From: an uncultured Clostridia bacterium
Lineage (GTDB): Bacteria > Bacillota > Clostridia > Lachnospirales > Bianqueaceae
Length of the DNA: 5,830 bases
Assembly (NCBI GenBank): GCA_937892735.1
Contig: CALBGL010000023.1
Span: 1-5,830, forward strand
Direction of reading: 5' to 3'
In this document: piece by piece, positions 1 to 5,796 of the stretch
Numbering within the stretch: position 1 is the first letter of the stretch
Layout: each line of letters begins with the position of its first letter
Made by a program: the position numbers and the translations under genes
Notes under the pieces: model-generated
Database searches by the model: none
Seen by the model: the letters and a program-made list of their open reading frames with translations, nothing else
What the model was told of the DNA's origin: nothing

Positions 1-29
1 GGACTGCCTGGGAGAGTAGGAGGTTGCCG
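1..29 (+). rRNA. rrf: 5S ribosomal RNA, 3' end only (partial)
   Basis: The window opens inside a sequence matching the conserved 3' end of bacterial 5S rRNA: the GGGAGAGTAGG block followed by a short strand ending in TTGCCG, which would close the terminal helix with the 5' end lying outside the window. 5S rRNA is a structural RNA of the 50S subunit and is normally the last gene of an rrn operon. That fits the intrinsic terminator about 20 bases downstream. Only about a quarter of the gene is present and the exact 3' end is estimated. Identification is from the recognised motif, not from an alignment. Confidence 0.78.
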
Positions 30-48
30 TTTTTTTTAATGGAAAGAG

Positions 49-73
49 AAGCTGCCAAGAGGCAGCTTTTTTT
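49..73 (+). terminator. Intrinsic terminator of the rRNA operon
   Basis: A perfect 8-bp stem, AAGCTGCC (49-56) with GGCAGCTT (61-68), closes a 4-base AAGA loop and runs directly into a T tract to 73. This is a textbook Rho-independent terminator. Its place just after 5S rRNA indicates that it ends the rrn transcript. A further T8 run lies at 30-37, directly after the 5S end. Confidence 0.93.
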
Positions 74-128
74 GATGGGATGGGTTAGCAATGGGTAACC
101 GACGGCCGGCGGCTACTCAATGGTTCGG

Positions 129-232
129 TTGATGATACCCTGCGACATGTAGTGTCATCAAAAACGAGAATTTTGCCCTTGGCGGCCACAAAACTGTCCG
201 AACTGATGATACAAGGCGACGCATAGTATCAG
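129..232. repeat. Two related hairpins with a shared GCGAC-N3-TA loop
   Basis: Hairpin A pairs 129-138 (TTGATGATAC) with 152-161 (GTGTCATCAA): a 10-bp stem with one G-T type position. Hairpin B has GATGATAC at 205-212 and GTATCAG at 226-232, giving a core stem GATAC/GTATC; outer pairing is possible only if GAT is bulged. Both loops are exactly 13 nt and share GCGAC, three variable bases, then TA (139-151 and 213-225). The two units start 74 bp apart, so they are not in the same reading frame. There is no T run, so they are not ordinary terminators. They may be a small dispersed repeat (REP-like), a structured RNA, or protein-binding sites; the sequence does not decide. Confidence 0.6.
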
Positions 233-395
233 TGGAGGGAATATACACAGAATTCATTGGAAGAAGGAAAAAGACGGTGCGAATATCTACACAGTCTGAC
301 TGGAGTTCCCCAACGAGGAATTTGGAAGTGGGGGTATCTGCAAACTGTATCTACGGCCTTTGTGCTGATGTAGATTGGACAGGAAGAAACGGGGC
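233..395. other. Intergenic stretch with no recognised gene
   Basis: Between the paired hairpins and the end of the convergent ABC gene I see no gene I can support. One open frame starting with GTG at 232 runs into the 3' end of the ABC gene. It lacks a convincing ribosome binding site, resembles no family I know, and ends in a stretch antisense to the ABC C-terminus. This region could be decayed coding sequence left between the rRNA operon and the transporter. Confidence 0.5.
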
Positions 396-415
396 AAAAA
401 ATGCTGCGCGTAGCA
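396..415 (-). terminator. Possible weak terminator after the ABC transporter gene
   Basis: Read on the minus strand, a short stem TGCT/AGCA (402-405 with 412-415) is followed directly by six T residues (plus-strand A run, 396-401), 24 bases past the ABC stop codon. Placement and T run are right for an intrinsic terminator, but the stem has only four pairs plus an A-C mismatch next to the CGCG loop, so efficiency would be low. Confidence 0.35.
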
Positions 416-438
416 GAGAGCCGGAGTACGCACTAGAT

Positions 439-2226
439 TCATTCATCCTTATAATATTGTTTTTGCATGTTATATAATTCCCAATAGAGCCTTTGCTCTC
501 GCAGCAGAGAGGCATGTGTACCGTCTTCTATGATTTGACCGTTTTGGAATACAAGAATACGGTCACAGAAGTGTGCACTGGCAAGTCTATGGGAGATAAA
601 CAAAGTGGTTTTACTTTGGGATATTTTGTGAAAATTTTGGTAGATATTATATTCAGCGCGAGGATCTAGGGCAGCAGTAGGTTCATCGAGAATTAAGATC
701 GGCGCATCATGATAAATGGCCCTGGCAAGAGCTAATCGTTGTGTCTGTCCACCAGATAATTGGATCCCGCTCTCATGAAACACGGTTTCCAAATAAGTAT
801 CCATAGAATGGGGGAGCGAATGGATGGTATGGTCTAAATCAACTTTAGTAAGTACCTTTTCTGTCTGGGAACGACTTTTAGGAGCATTGCTGTCGGCAAG
901 AGCGATATTTTCATGGATAGTAAATGCAAATGTGGTAAAATCTTGAAACACAACGGAAAGAAGATCATGATACTGCGTGAGAGGAAATGTCTGTATATCG
1001 ACACCATTTATCTTAATCTGGCCTTTACTTGGAGTGTATAAGCGGGACAATAGTTTTACGAATGTAGTTTTACCAGCACCATTTTCTCCCACAATACAAA
1101 CCTTTTGCCCATAAGGAATCTGTATAGAAACATCTTTTAAGGCAAAATTGGATTGCTCGGGATATTGAAACCAAACATGTTCAAAAGTAATAATGGGGCA
1201 AGAAGTCATGGAGTTGAAAGTGGAAGAAGAAAGAGAAGCCTTATTTTCTTGCGGCAATTCCATAAAAGAGAGAAAATCATTAAGTCCTCTTTTTATGGCG
1301 GAAATTTGGACAAAGCTAGAAAAAATCTGAGTGATATTACCGGAAAAATTGGAGATTGCCGAGAAGTACATGGTAAACTGTCCAACGGTGAGGTATCCGA
1401 TAAATGCCTGATAGATGAGCCAGGCATAGATACAGACGGTTTGAACTGTACTTGTAATGGTGGAAAGAATGGTATTGCGGGAACGATTGGAAAATACTTT
1501 TTTGTATCCATCCAGCGTCTCCTTTAATTGTTGATTATATTTCTGGAACAACCAATCCTGCATATTATAGATACGAATGTCTTTTCCAAACTTTACATTC
1601 GGCATAGTCATGATAAAATAAGATATTTTTCGCTCGACTGGCGCTAAATGGTTGCGATATGTATACGCATATTTTTCATTATTATTTTGTAGTTTTGTAT
1701 TGATCAGAATGACGGTGATTAAAATGATCAGAATCCAGATATTTAGATTGCTGATAATGTAAATATAGCCTAATGCGGCAAATAAAGACGAAAAGAATTG
1801 GGGAGTTACATAGATAGCACGATCAATATCTTCTTCTAAAAATTTGGTTGCGTTTTGTTTCTGATTTAAGATAGTAGCATCTTCTAACATTGCATAAGGG
1901 ATCTGCGTGGTTTGATAAGCCATATTCATCCGTAGTATCGACTTGAGCTGCATGGAAATAAAATGGAGTCTATTCGTTAAGAAGGCATTCAGGATACCGC
2001 ATAGGATAGTAGAGATACTCATTGCGGAAATATATAAAATAATCAATGTAAGGTCACGATTACCAAATACTTCATCGAGGATAAATCGAGGAAAGACAAC
2101 CATAATAAATGGTTGTAAGGCAGAAAAAAGAGTCAAGGTACTGAGAACCCAGAGATAAGAAGGACAATGGTTTGCCGCCATTTTTTGAAAACGAAATATG
2201 GTTTGCAGATCATAAAATATTCTCAT
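439..2226 (-). CDS. ABC exporter half-transporter (membrane domain fused to ATPase), 595 aa
   Basis: This is a complete type IV ABC exporter in the usual TMD-NBD order for bacterial half-transporters. An N-terminal membrane domain (about 1-325) has several hydrophobic segments, including about 25-48, 60-83, 143-176 and 260-295. The ATPase domain (about 345-590) carries an A-loop Tyr355, Walker A GENGAGKTT (380-388), Q-loop Gln428, signature LSGGQ (490-494), Walker B ending in Asp514-Glu515, D-loop ALD, and H-loop His546. All catalytic residues are present, so it should be active, pumping substrate out across the membrane as a dimer. Length is normal for the family. Start ATG at 2226 has AAGGAG at 2235-2240, 8 nt upstream. 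No second half-transporter, precursor peptide or modification enzyme adjoins it, so it is probably a homodimer or pairs with a distant partner. Substrate unknown; peptides or drugs are usual for related proteins. Much more AT-rich than the HAD gene (17 of 60 G+C at 1681-1740 versus 32 of 60 at 2581-2640), hinting at separate origin. Confidence 0.95.
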   Translation of the reverse strand: MRIFYDLQTIFRFQKMAANHCPSYLWVLSTLTLFSALQPFIMVVFPRFILDEVFGNRDLTLIILYISAMSISTILCGILNAFLTNRLHFISMQLKSILRMNMAYQTTQIPYAMLEDATILNQKQNATKFLEEDIDRAIYVTPQFFSSLFAALGYIYIISNLNIWILIILITVILINTKLQNNNEKYAYTYRNHLAPVERKISYFIMTMPNVKFGKDIRIYNMQDWLFQKYNQQLKETLDGYKKVFSNRSRNTILSTITSTVQTVCIYAWLIYQAFIGYLTVGQFTMYFSAISNFSGNITQIFSSFVQISAIKRGLNDFLSFMELPQENKASLSSSTFNSMTSCPIITFEHVWFQYPEQSNFALKDVSIQIPYGQKVCIVGENGAGKTTFVKLLSRLYTPSKGQIKINGVDIQTFPLTQYHDLLSVVFQDFTTFAFTIHENIALADSNAPKSRSQTEKVLTKVDLDHTIHSLPHSMDTYLETVFHESGIQLSGGQTQRLALARAIYHDAPILILDEPTAALDPRAEYNIYQNFHKISQSKTTLFISHRLASAHFCDRILVFQNGQIIEDGTHASLLREQRLYWELYNMQKQYYKDE

Positions 2227-2270
2227 CGTACTAACTCCTTTGTAAACAGTAATGGATAGTGATTATGGTA

Positions 2271-2299
2271 AATATATCACATCTTCTTTTTCAAAACAA
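2271..2299 (-). promoter_or_regulatory. Predicted promoter of the ABC exporter gene
   Basis: On the minus strand TTGTTT (2294-2299) and TATATT (2271-2276) are separated by exactly 17 bases, and the -10 box lies about 45 bases before the ABC start codon. Two small inverted repeats overlap it: AAACAA/TTGTTT (2294-2309) over the -35 box, and GTGAT-N12-ATCAC (2259-2280) over the -10 box. Either could be an operator, but both are short enough to arise by chance in AT-rich DNA. Confidence 0.6.
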
Positions 2300-2327
2300 G
2301 TTTTTGTTTCTTGGTATTGAATCATTC

Positions 2328-2356
2328 TTGACATATCCCTCAGCAATCACTAAAAT
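2328..2356 (+). promoter_or_regulatory. Predicted sigma-A promoter of the HAD (pseudo)gene
   Basis: A perfect -35 hexamer TTGACA (2328-2333) is followed after exactly 17 bases by TAAAAT (2351-2356), 38 bases before the ATG at 2395. An AAGGGG ribosome binding site (2381-2386) lies 8 nt before that ATG. Promoter and ribosome binding site both look intact, although the gene they serve is broken. Confidence 0.8.
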
Positions 2357-2394
2357 AGGTACCATATATCAGAAGACGGAAAGGGGTATACTGA

Positions 2395-3202
2395 ATGATA
2401 CGAGCGATTTTCTTTGACCTGGACGGAACATTATTGGACAACGATAAGCGCATCACGGCTTCTGCGTATGAGGCGCTGGAGAAATGCAGGGTGCGAGGCA
2501 TTGCGCTTTTTGTGGCCACGGTGGGGCGCGTCAGAAGAGCAGTTATTTTCCGGCGGAGTCTATTGTAATGGGGCTTGTGAGCGGATCAGAGAGCATTTGG
2601 CGTATCATTTTATGCCGCGGGAAGTCGTGGAACGCGTGATACAGGAGGCCAAGCGCTTTGCGGGATTGAACCTAGCACTGCAGATGAGAGGGGAACAGCA
2701 TGCCTTTCGATATCGCTTGTCAAAGGAGTCCTGGGGGCCGTGGGGTGTGGAGCCGCAAGATGCGATATCGCTGGAACAGGCGAACCTGAGCGAGGTTGTG
2801 AAGTTGCTGGTATTTTATGAGAATTTGATCGATTCGGTGACGGAGCTGCCGCGGGATCTGGTGGAGAACATAAGAAAAAGCTGTGGGGCGCAGGCGAAGA
2901 TCTATGAGACAGACCAGGGTAAGCTGCTGCAGATTGCCGGCAGCGACGTCAGCAAATATGGAACGATCCAGAGCGTCTGTGATCAGATGGGATGGCAGGC
3001 GGAGGAAATCGTTGTATTTGGCGATGATCATAATGACGAAGAGATGTTGGCCGGTTTCCCGCACTCGGTTGCAATGGGCAATGCAGCGCAGAATCTCAAG
3101 GATAGGGCGGAGTACGTGACGCGAAGCAATGAGGAAGATGGAATCGCATACGCGGTAGAACAATGGATTTTGCCATGCCTTTGCGGGGAAACGCACAAAT
3201 GA
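2395..3202 (+). pseudogene. Cof-type HAD-superfamily hydrolase, broken by an internal deletion and frameshift
   Basis: Cof-type HAD proteins are cytoplasmic phosphatases acting on sugar phosphates, nucleotides or cofactors. The ATG at 2395, placed well after AAGGGG, opens with HAD motif I, DLDGT (Asp8 and Asp10). It reads on through a typical GIALFVAT segment to Thr42 (2518-2520), then continues out of family register to a TAA after TCTATTG near 2569. The rest of the protein is in the next frame from about 2522: EEQLF-SGGVYCNGA, a cap domain, the motif III lysine in DVSKYGT, and motif IV GDDHNDEEM, ending at 3202. The block linking ...VAT to GGVYCNG in relatives (normally begun by a GR/AR-P-P stretch) is missing, so I infer an out-of-frame deletion of roughly 30 bp near 2520, not a one-base error. 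With it the protein would be about 280 aa, normal for the family. The fragment from ATG 2414 lacks motif I and cannot be a working phosphatase. Confidence 0.85.
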
Positions 3203-3221
3203 AAAGGGTATGAAAAACAAA

Positions 3222-3290
3222 GAAGCTGCTTGCAAAACAGAGGGGGGAATGATATCATAAAACCAGAATCCCTTTAAAGCAAGCAGCTTC
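3222..3290. repeat. Perfect 12-bp inverted repeat enclosing 45 bp
   Basis: GAAGCTGCTTGC (3222-3233) is exactly complementary to GCAAGCAGCTTC (3279-3290). The 45-base interior includes a perfect palindrome ATGATATCAT (3249-3258), and weak extra pairing of GGGA with TCCC is possible. No T run follows on the plus strand, so it is not a normal terminator for the HAD remnant. On the minus strand the stem is followed by a T-rich stretch (CTTTGTTTTTC), so it might terminate transcription arriving from the right. It could instead be a small MITE-like element with 12-bp terminal repeats, but no clear target-site duplication is visible. Confidence 0.7.
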
Positions 3291-3329
3291 ATTATAAATA
3301 CAGAGTTTCTGGGAAAGGAAGTGTTAAAG

Positions 3330-3446
3330 ATGATAGATAGCAGAAAGAAAAGATTACCGGTGGGCATCGAAGATTTTCGCGAGATCTGTACAAAAGATTT
3401 CTACTATACAGATAAATGTAGCATTAGGGAGGGCCTAATATTTTGA
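3330..3446 (+). pseudogene. N-terminal stub of an AAA-ATPase-like / PD-(D/E)XK nuclease family gene (38 aa)
   Basis: The peptide starts MIDSRKKRLPVGIEDF and continues with an FYYTDK segment. This matches the opening of the AAA-ATPase-like/DUF1703 family, where an 'LPIGI-x-x-F ... FYYVDKT' stretch precedes the Walker A region. The family is usually 500 or more residues; here homology stops after Lys29 (about 3416) and a TGA follows at 3444, before any nucleotide-binding motif. The original start and ribosome binding site (AAAGGAA, 9 nt before ATG 3330) survive. The point of loss, about 3417, marks a probable recombination junction with the downstream cluster. It could still be translated as a short leader, since its stop overlaps the next start. 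Family assignment is from memory of the motif, without an alignment. Confidence 0.6.
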
Positions 3447-3796
3447 AAATTATCCTGCTCATACTTCTGGTGTTGCTTTATGCGTTGGTTTGTTTTGCGG
3501 CGATTGGCGGGGGGATTTATTATGGACGTTTGGCACATTATGATTTTCGGGATATAACGCGAAAGGATACCGATTATGCCTTGCAATTAAAAGAAGAGGA
3601 GCGGAAACAATATCGCCGACGTCGAGGCATTGTATATGTATTAGAGGCGATTCTTATTGGCGGTATGGGAGTCATCATGGTGCTGAGTATGATAACCTCG
3701 GAGGAGATATGGCGTTTCATTGCGGCTTTTTTGTTTGTTCTCTTTATCCTTGTAGACAGAGGCCTCCTATGGTTATCGGGCAGAAAATACTTTTAG
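3443..3796 (+). CDS. Small membrane protein of unknown function, three predicted helices, 117 aa
   Basis: I do not recognise the family. The protein has a hydrophobic N-terminal segment (3-27), a highly charged middle (29-61, with KEEERKQYRRRR at 50-61), then two hydrophobic segments (62-84 and about 90-111) and a short polar tail. The positive cluster suggests the middle faces the cytoplasm. The start is TTG at 3443, with GGGAGGG (3427-3433) 9 nt upstream; a stop at 3425-3427 closes the frame and the first in-frame ATG is residue 75, so no better start exists. The TTG overlaps the TGA of the preceding ATPase stub, so translational coupling is possible. Its last 15 codons and the next 11 bases recur after 5703, showing that a second copy once existed. 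The secreted-protein gene follows 65 bp downstream. Confidence 0.75.
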   Translation: MKIILLILLVLLYALVCFAAIGGGIYYGRLAHYDFRDITRKDTDYALQLKEEERKQYRRRRGIVYVLEAILIGGMGVIMVLSMITSEEIWRFIAAFLFVLFILVDRGLLWLSGRKYF

Positions 3797-3807
3797 GATC
3801 TGGAAGA
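3753..3807 (+). repeat. 55-bp direct repeat, copy 1 (3' end of the membrane-protein gene)
   Basis: This segment matches 5704-5758 at 48 of 55 positions without gaps, with a 28-base identical core (3765-3792). All seven differences (3763, 3764, 3793, 3797, 3801, 3802, 3806) are transitions. Copy 1 encodes DRGLLWLSGRKYF and the stop of the 117-aa membrane protein, plus 11 bases beyond it. Confidence 0.92.
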
Positions 3808-3861
3808 TGAACGTTAAATGGTTATAAAATTCACCTTGATGCATATAAGGAGGTTTTAGCT

Positions 3862-4635
3862 ATGAAAAAGAACATGAAGTATAGGATTGTCATGATGCTG
3901 ACTGTGATTTTGATGTCCAATGGCCTTGGGGTATCCGCCCAAGAAAGATACTCTGAAGAAAGTATATACTATTTCCTGGAGAAGAATGGCATCCTAAATG
4001 GAGAAGTAGCAGATGTCGCATATGTGCAAATGGGAGGTCAATATGCGATACAAACCTTGCAAGAGTTAGGAGAGAATCAATATGAATCAACAGTTACGGT
4101 GGGATACATGATTACAGAAGACGGGGAGTTAGTTAGGTCGGATGTACTTCCATTGAGTGACATTACAGGAACACACAGTGAAAAAGGTATATATATCACT
4201 GCACGCATGTCATATAGCTTATATAGGAGATATTATAATGCATCTCCATATAGTATAGCATATATTTCTCCTTATGCGCTTTCTGTAACAATTACAGGAT
4301 CAAGCGACCTCACAATAAGTTATATGAATGCAAGATTGATGGCAAGTGCGGACACATATCCATTTCCAGATTGCTTGAACTGGGGGGCGAGTACGGACAC
4401 AACGCAGTATATTCTTGATAATAACGGATATCATTTGGAGTTTTCAAGATCAAATCTTACTCCAGGTGTTGCATATGGGGCTACACAGTTTATGCCAAGT
4501 AATAAGATCCTGGGCATAAGCAATTATGGAGTTGAGCATTTATTGATCGCAGATATTGCAGTAGAAACTAACAAGGGAAATATTCCTGTGTCGGAAATTG
4601 ATTTTGGATATCCTTTGGAGTTGCCTGGCACATAA
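3862..4635 (+). CDS. Secreted protein of unknown function with signal peptide, 257 aa
   Basis: A clear Sec signal peptide is present: a basic start (Lys2, Lys3, Lys6, Arg8), a hydrophobic core (9-24) and a signal peptidase I site VSA|Q after residue 26, leaving a mature protein of about 231 aa. The mature part has no second hydrophobic anchor, no cell-wall sorting motif and a single cysteine (in PDCLNWG). It is rich in Tyr, Ser and Thr with alternating patterns (e.g. SYSLYRRYYNASPYSIAY), suggesting a beta-rich fold; I recognise no domain or catalytic motif. Start ATG 3862 is set by a strong AAGGAGG (3847-3853) 8 nt upstream. It is AT-rich (20 of 60 G+C at 4201-4260), unlike the lipoprotein gene 21 bp downstream. 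Release outside the cell or loose surface association is inferred from the signal peptide only. Confidence 0.85.
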   Translation: MKKNMKYRIVMMLTVILMSNGLGVSAQERYSEESIYYFLEKNGILNGEVADVAYVQMGGQYAIQTLQELGENQYESTVTVGYMITEDGELVRSDVLPLSDITGTHSEKGIYITARMSYSLYRRYYNASPYSIAYISPYALSVTITGSSDLTISYMNARLMASADTYPFPDCLNWGASTDTTQYILDNNGYHLEFSRSNLTPGVAYGATQFMPSNKILGISNYGVEHLLIADIAVETNKGNIPVSEIDFGYPLELPGT

Positions 4636-4656
4636 TTTGTAGGGGGGGTGATTCAG

Positions 4657-5706
4657 ATGAGAAGATGCTGGCTTCTACTGCTTCTGCTTTTTCTTTTTAA
4701 CGGATGTGTATCGAAGTCAGAGAAAACTGGGGAGCCAGAATTATTAACCTTTCCCGGCCTGGATTGGAACGCGAGTATCGAAGAAGTCGAAGAACAGTTC
4801 CCGGGTGGAGAGACACGTACCTATGAGAATGTACCGGACACAGCGTATTATGTAGTGGATGGAGTTTCTCTATGGGACGATGCTGTCTCTTTGAGTTTTA
4901 CGTATCAGGACGGATATCTGACGACATTGGACTGTGTGTATGAGGATCCCGAGATCGAACCGGATGCGATTCGAGAGAAGGTGCGAGCGGCCTATGGAGA
5001 GCCTTATCGGGAGTACACATGGCAGCAGGGACTCAATAGCTGGAGGTCGAAAGAACGCATGATTGACCGTGTCCAGGATGAGGAGACTGTGTGGAAGATT
5101 GGAGAAGAACTGAAAATCCTGCAGCCGATTCGAGAAGAGCGGTATGATGATTATTATGGGATTCTGCAGAGTCTGTGCGAAAATCATCTGGTCAGTCTAT
5201 CCTTCGATGATGAGCGGAATATTCTGACGTGGAGACCGGTCTGGTACAGCATGTTTAGTCACCACTACACGGAGCCCAGGATCTTGGGCAAGGTGCCTCT
5301 GGAGCAGCTGATGGAAGCGTCCGAGGAGGGCGAGAAAGTCTATGCGGAGGATGGCGTGTTGCAGGAGATTCGATGGGCTTGCGGGGAAGAGAGACTGGAA
5401 GAACTGCAAGACGAGTGGGGCGCTTCCAGTGACCGGTTTTTGTCATATGACATGCCGGAGGGAAGTATCTTCTGGGTATCCGAGGAACAGGTATATGACA
5501 ATTTCGGGAAAGAATCAGAAGAAGACTTATATATGTCTATGGTGAACGAGGAGACGGAACGAGAGGAAGACAGTTCCTATTGGGGGCGTGTCCAGATGTA
5601 TCGAACGCCGCTCGTGCTGGTATACTGGGATGGAGAGGCAGAAGAGCTCGTGTGGGATTTGACAGGGCAGGCAAATCTCGAACGAGTACAGGCCCAGTTG
5701 AGTTAG
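4657..5706 (+). CDS. Acidic lipoprotein of unknown function, 349 aa
   Basis: The N-terminus MRRCWLLLLLLFLFNGC is a lipoprotein signal peptide: Arg2-Arg3, a leucine-rich core and a lipobox-like FNGC. Cys17 would be lipidated and tether the protein to the outer face of the membrane. Phe at the -3 position is less common than Leu. The mature protein is rich in Glu and Asp. Residues 32-48 (FPGLDWNASIEEVEEQF) followed by strands and a helix ending AAYGEP (111-116) recall small BamE/SmpA-like or beta-lactamase-inhibitor-like modules of secreted proteins; this is speculative. I prefer ATG 4657 to GTG 4648, because the G-rich ribosome binding site (4642-4648) lies 8 nt before the ATG and overlaps the GTG. 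It follows the secreted-protein gene by 21 bp, so they are probably cotranscribed. GC-rich (36 of 60 at 5281-5340). Its TAG stop (5704-5706) is the first triplet of direct-repeat copy 2, so the C-terminus may have been shortened or set by recombination. Confidence 0.85.
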   Translation: MRRCWLLLLLLFLFNGCVSKSEKTGEPELLTFPGLDWNASIEEVEEQFPGGETRTYENVPDTAYYVVDGVSLWDDAVSLSFTYQDGYLTTLDCVYEDPEIEPDAIREKVRAAYGEPYREYTWQQGLNSWRSKERMIDRVQDEETVWKIGEELKILQPIREERYDDYYGILQSLCENHLVSLSFDDERNILTWRPVWYSMFSHHYTEPRILGKVPLEQLMEASEEGEKVYAEDGVLQEIRWACGEERLEELQDEWGASSDRFLSYDMPEGSIFWVSEEQVYDNFGKESEEDLYMSMVNEETEREEDSSYWGRVQMYRTPLVLVYWDGEAEELVWDLTGQANLERVQAQLS

Positions 5707-5758
5707 ACAGAGGTTTCCTATGGTTATCGGGCAGAAAATACTTCTAGAATCCAGAAAA
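5704..5758 (+). repeat. 55-bp direct repeat, copy 2: remnant 3' end of a second membrane-protein gene
   Basis: This is a gap-free match to 3753-3807. In the corresponding frame it still reads DRGFLWLSGRKYF followed by TAG (5745-5747), differing from copy 1 by one Leu-to-Phe change, while two other coding differences are silent. It is therefore the tail of a former paralogue of the 117-aa gene, whose body is absent. No start or ribosome binding site belongs to it. The similarity begins exactly at the lipoprotein stop codon. Confidence 0.9.
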
Positions 5759-5761
5759 AGA

Positions 5762-5792
5762 AAGGGGCAGAAATCATCTGATATGCTCCCTT
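5762..5792 (+). terminator. Possible terminator-like hairpin after the lipoprotein gene
   Basis: AAGGGGCA (5762-5769) can pair with TGCTCCCTT (5784-5792) as an 8-bp stem with one bulged T and a 14-base loop. Only a weak T-poor stretch (TTCTAAG) follows, and the next T run is about 12 bases away, so termination is uncertain. Placement at the end of the three-gene cluster is the main support. Confidence 0.35.
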
Positions 5793-5796
5793 CTAA

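Noticed and set aside
232..477. Open frame of 81 codons on the plus strand starting with GTG
   Set aside because: No convincing ribosome binding site, no recognisable family, and its end is antisense to the last codons of the ABC gene.
1153..1527. Plus-strand open frame inside the ABC gene
   Set aside because: Shadow of the ABC coding sequence, which has every expected family motif.
2500..2570. Programmed ribosomal frameshift in the HAD gene
   Set aside because: There is no clear slippery heptamer at the join, and a family-conserved segment seems to be missing, which frameshifting would not restore.
2414..3202. Taking the frame from ATG 2414 as an intact 262-aa HAD protein
   Set aside because: Its first 35 or so residues are a shifted reading of the true HAD N-terminus, so it lacks motif I (DLDGT, found in the frame from 2395).
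3222..3290. Ordinary Rho-independent terminator of the HAD gene
   Set aside because: The loop is 45 bases long and no T run follows the stem on the plus strand.
2720..3367. Long minus-strand open frame of 215 codons
   Set aside because: It is antisense to the well-supported HAD coding sequence and gives a low-complexity protein without recognisable motifs.
4648..4656. GTG 4648 as start of the lipoprotein gene
   Set aside because: The GTG overlaps the G-rich ribosome binding site itself; ATG 4657 has correct spacing and gives a cleaner signal peptide.
4870..5187. Minus-strand open frame across the lipoprotein gene
   Set aside because: Antisense shadow without a ribosome binding site or recognisable motif.
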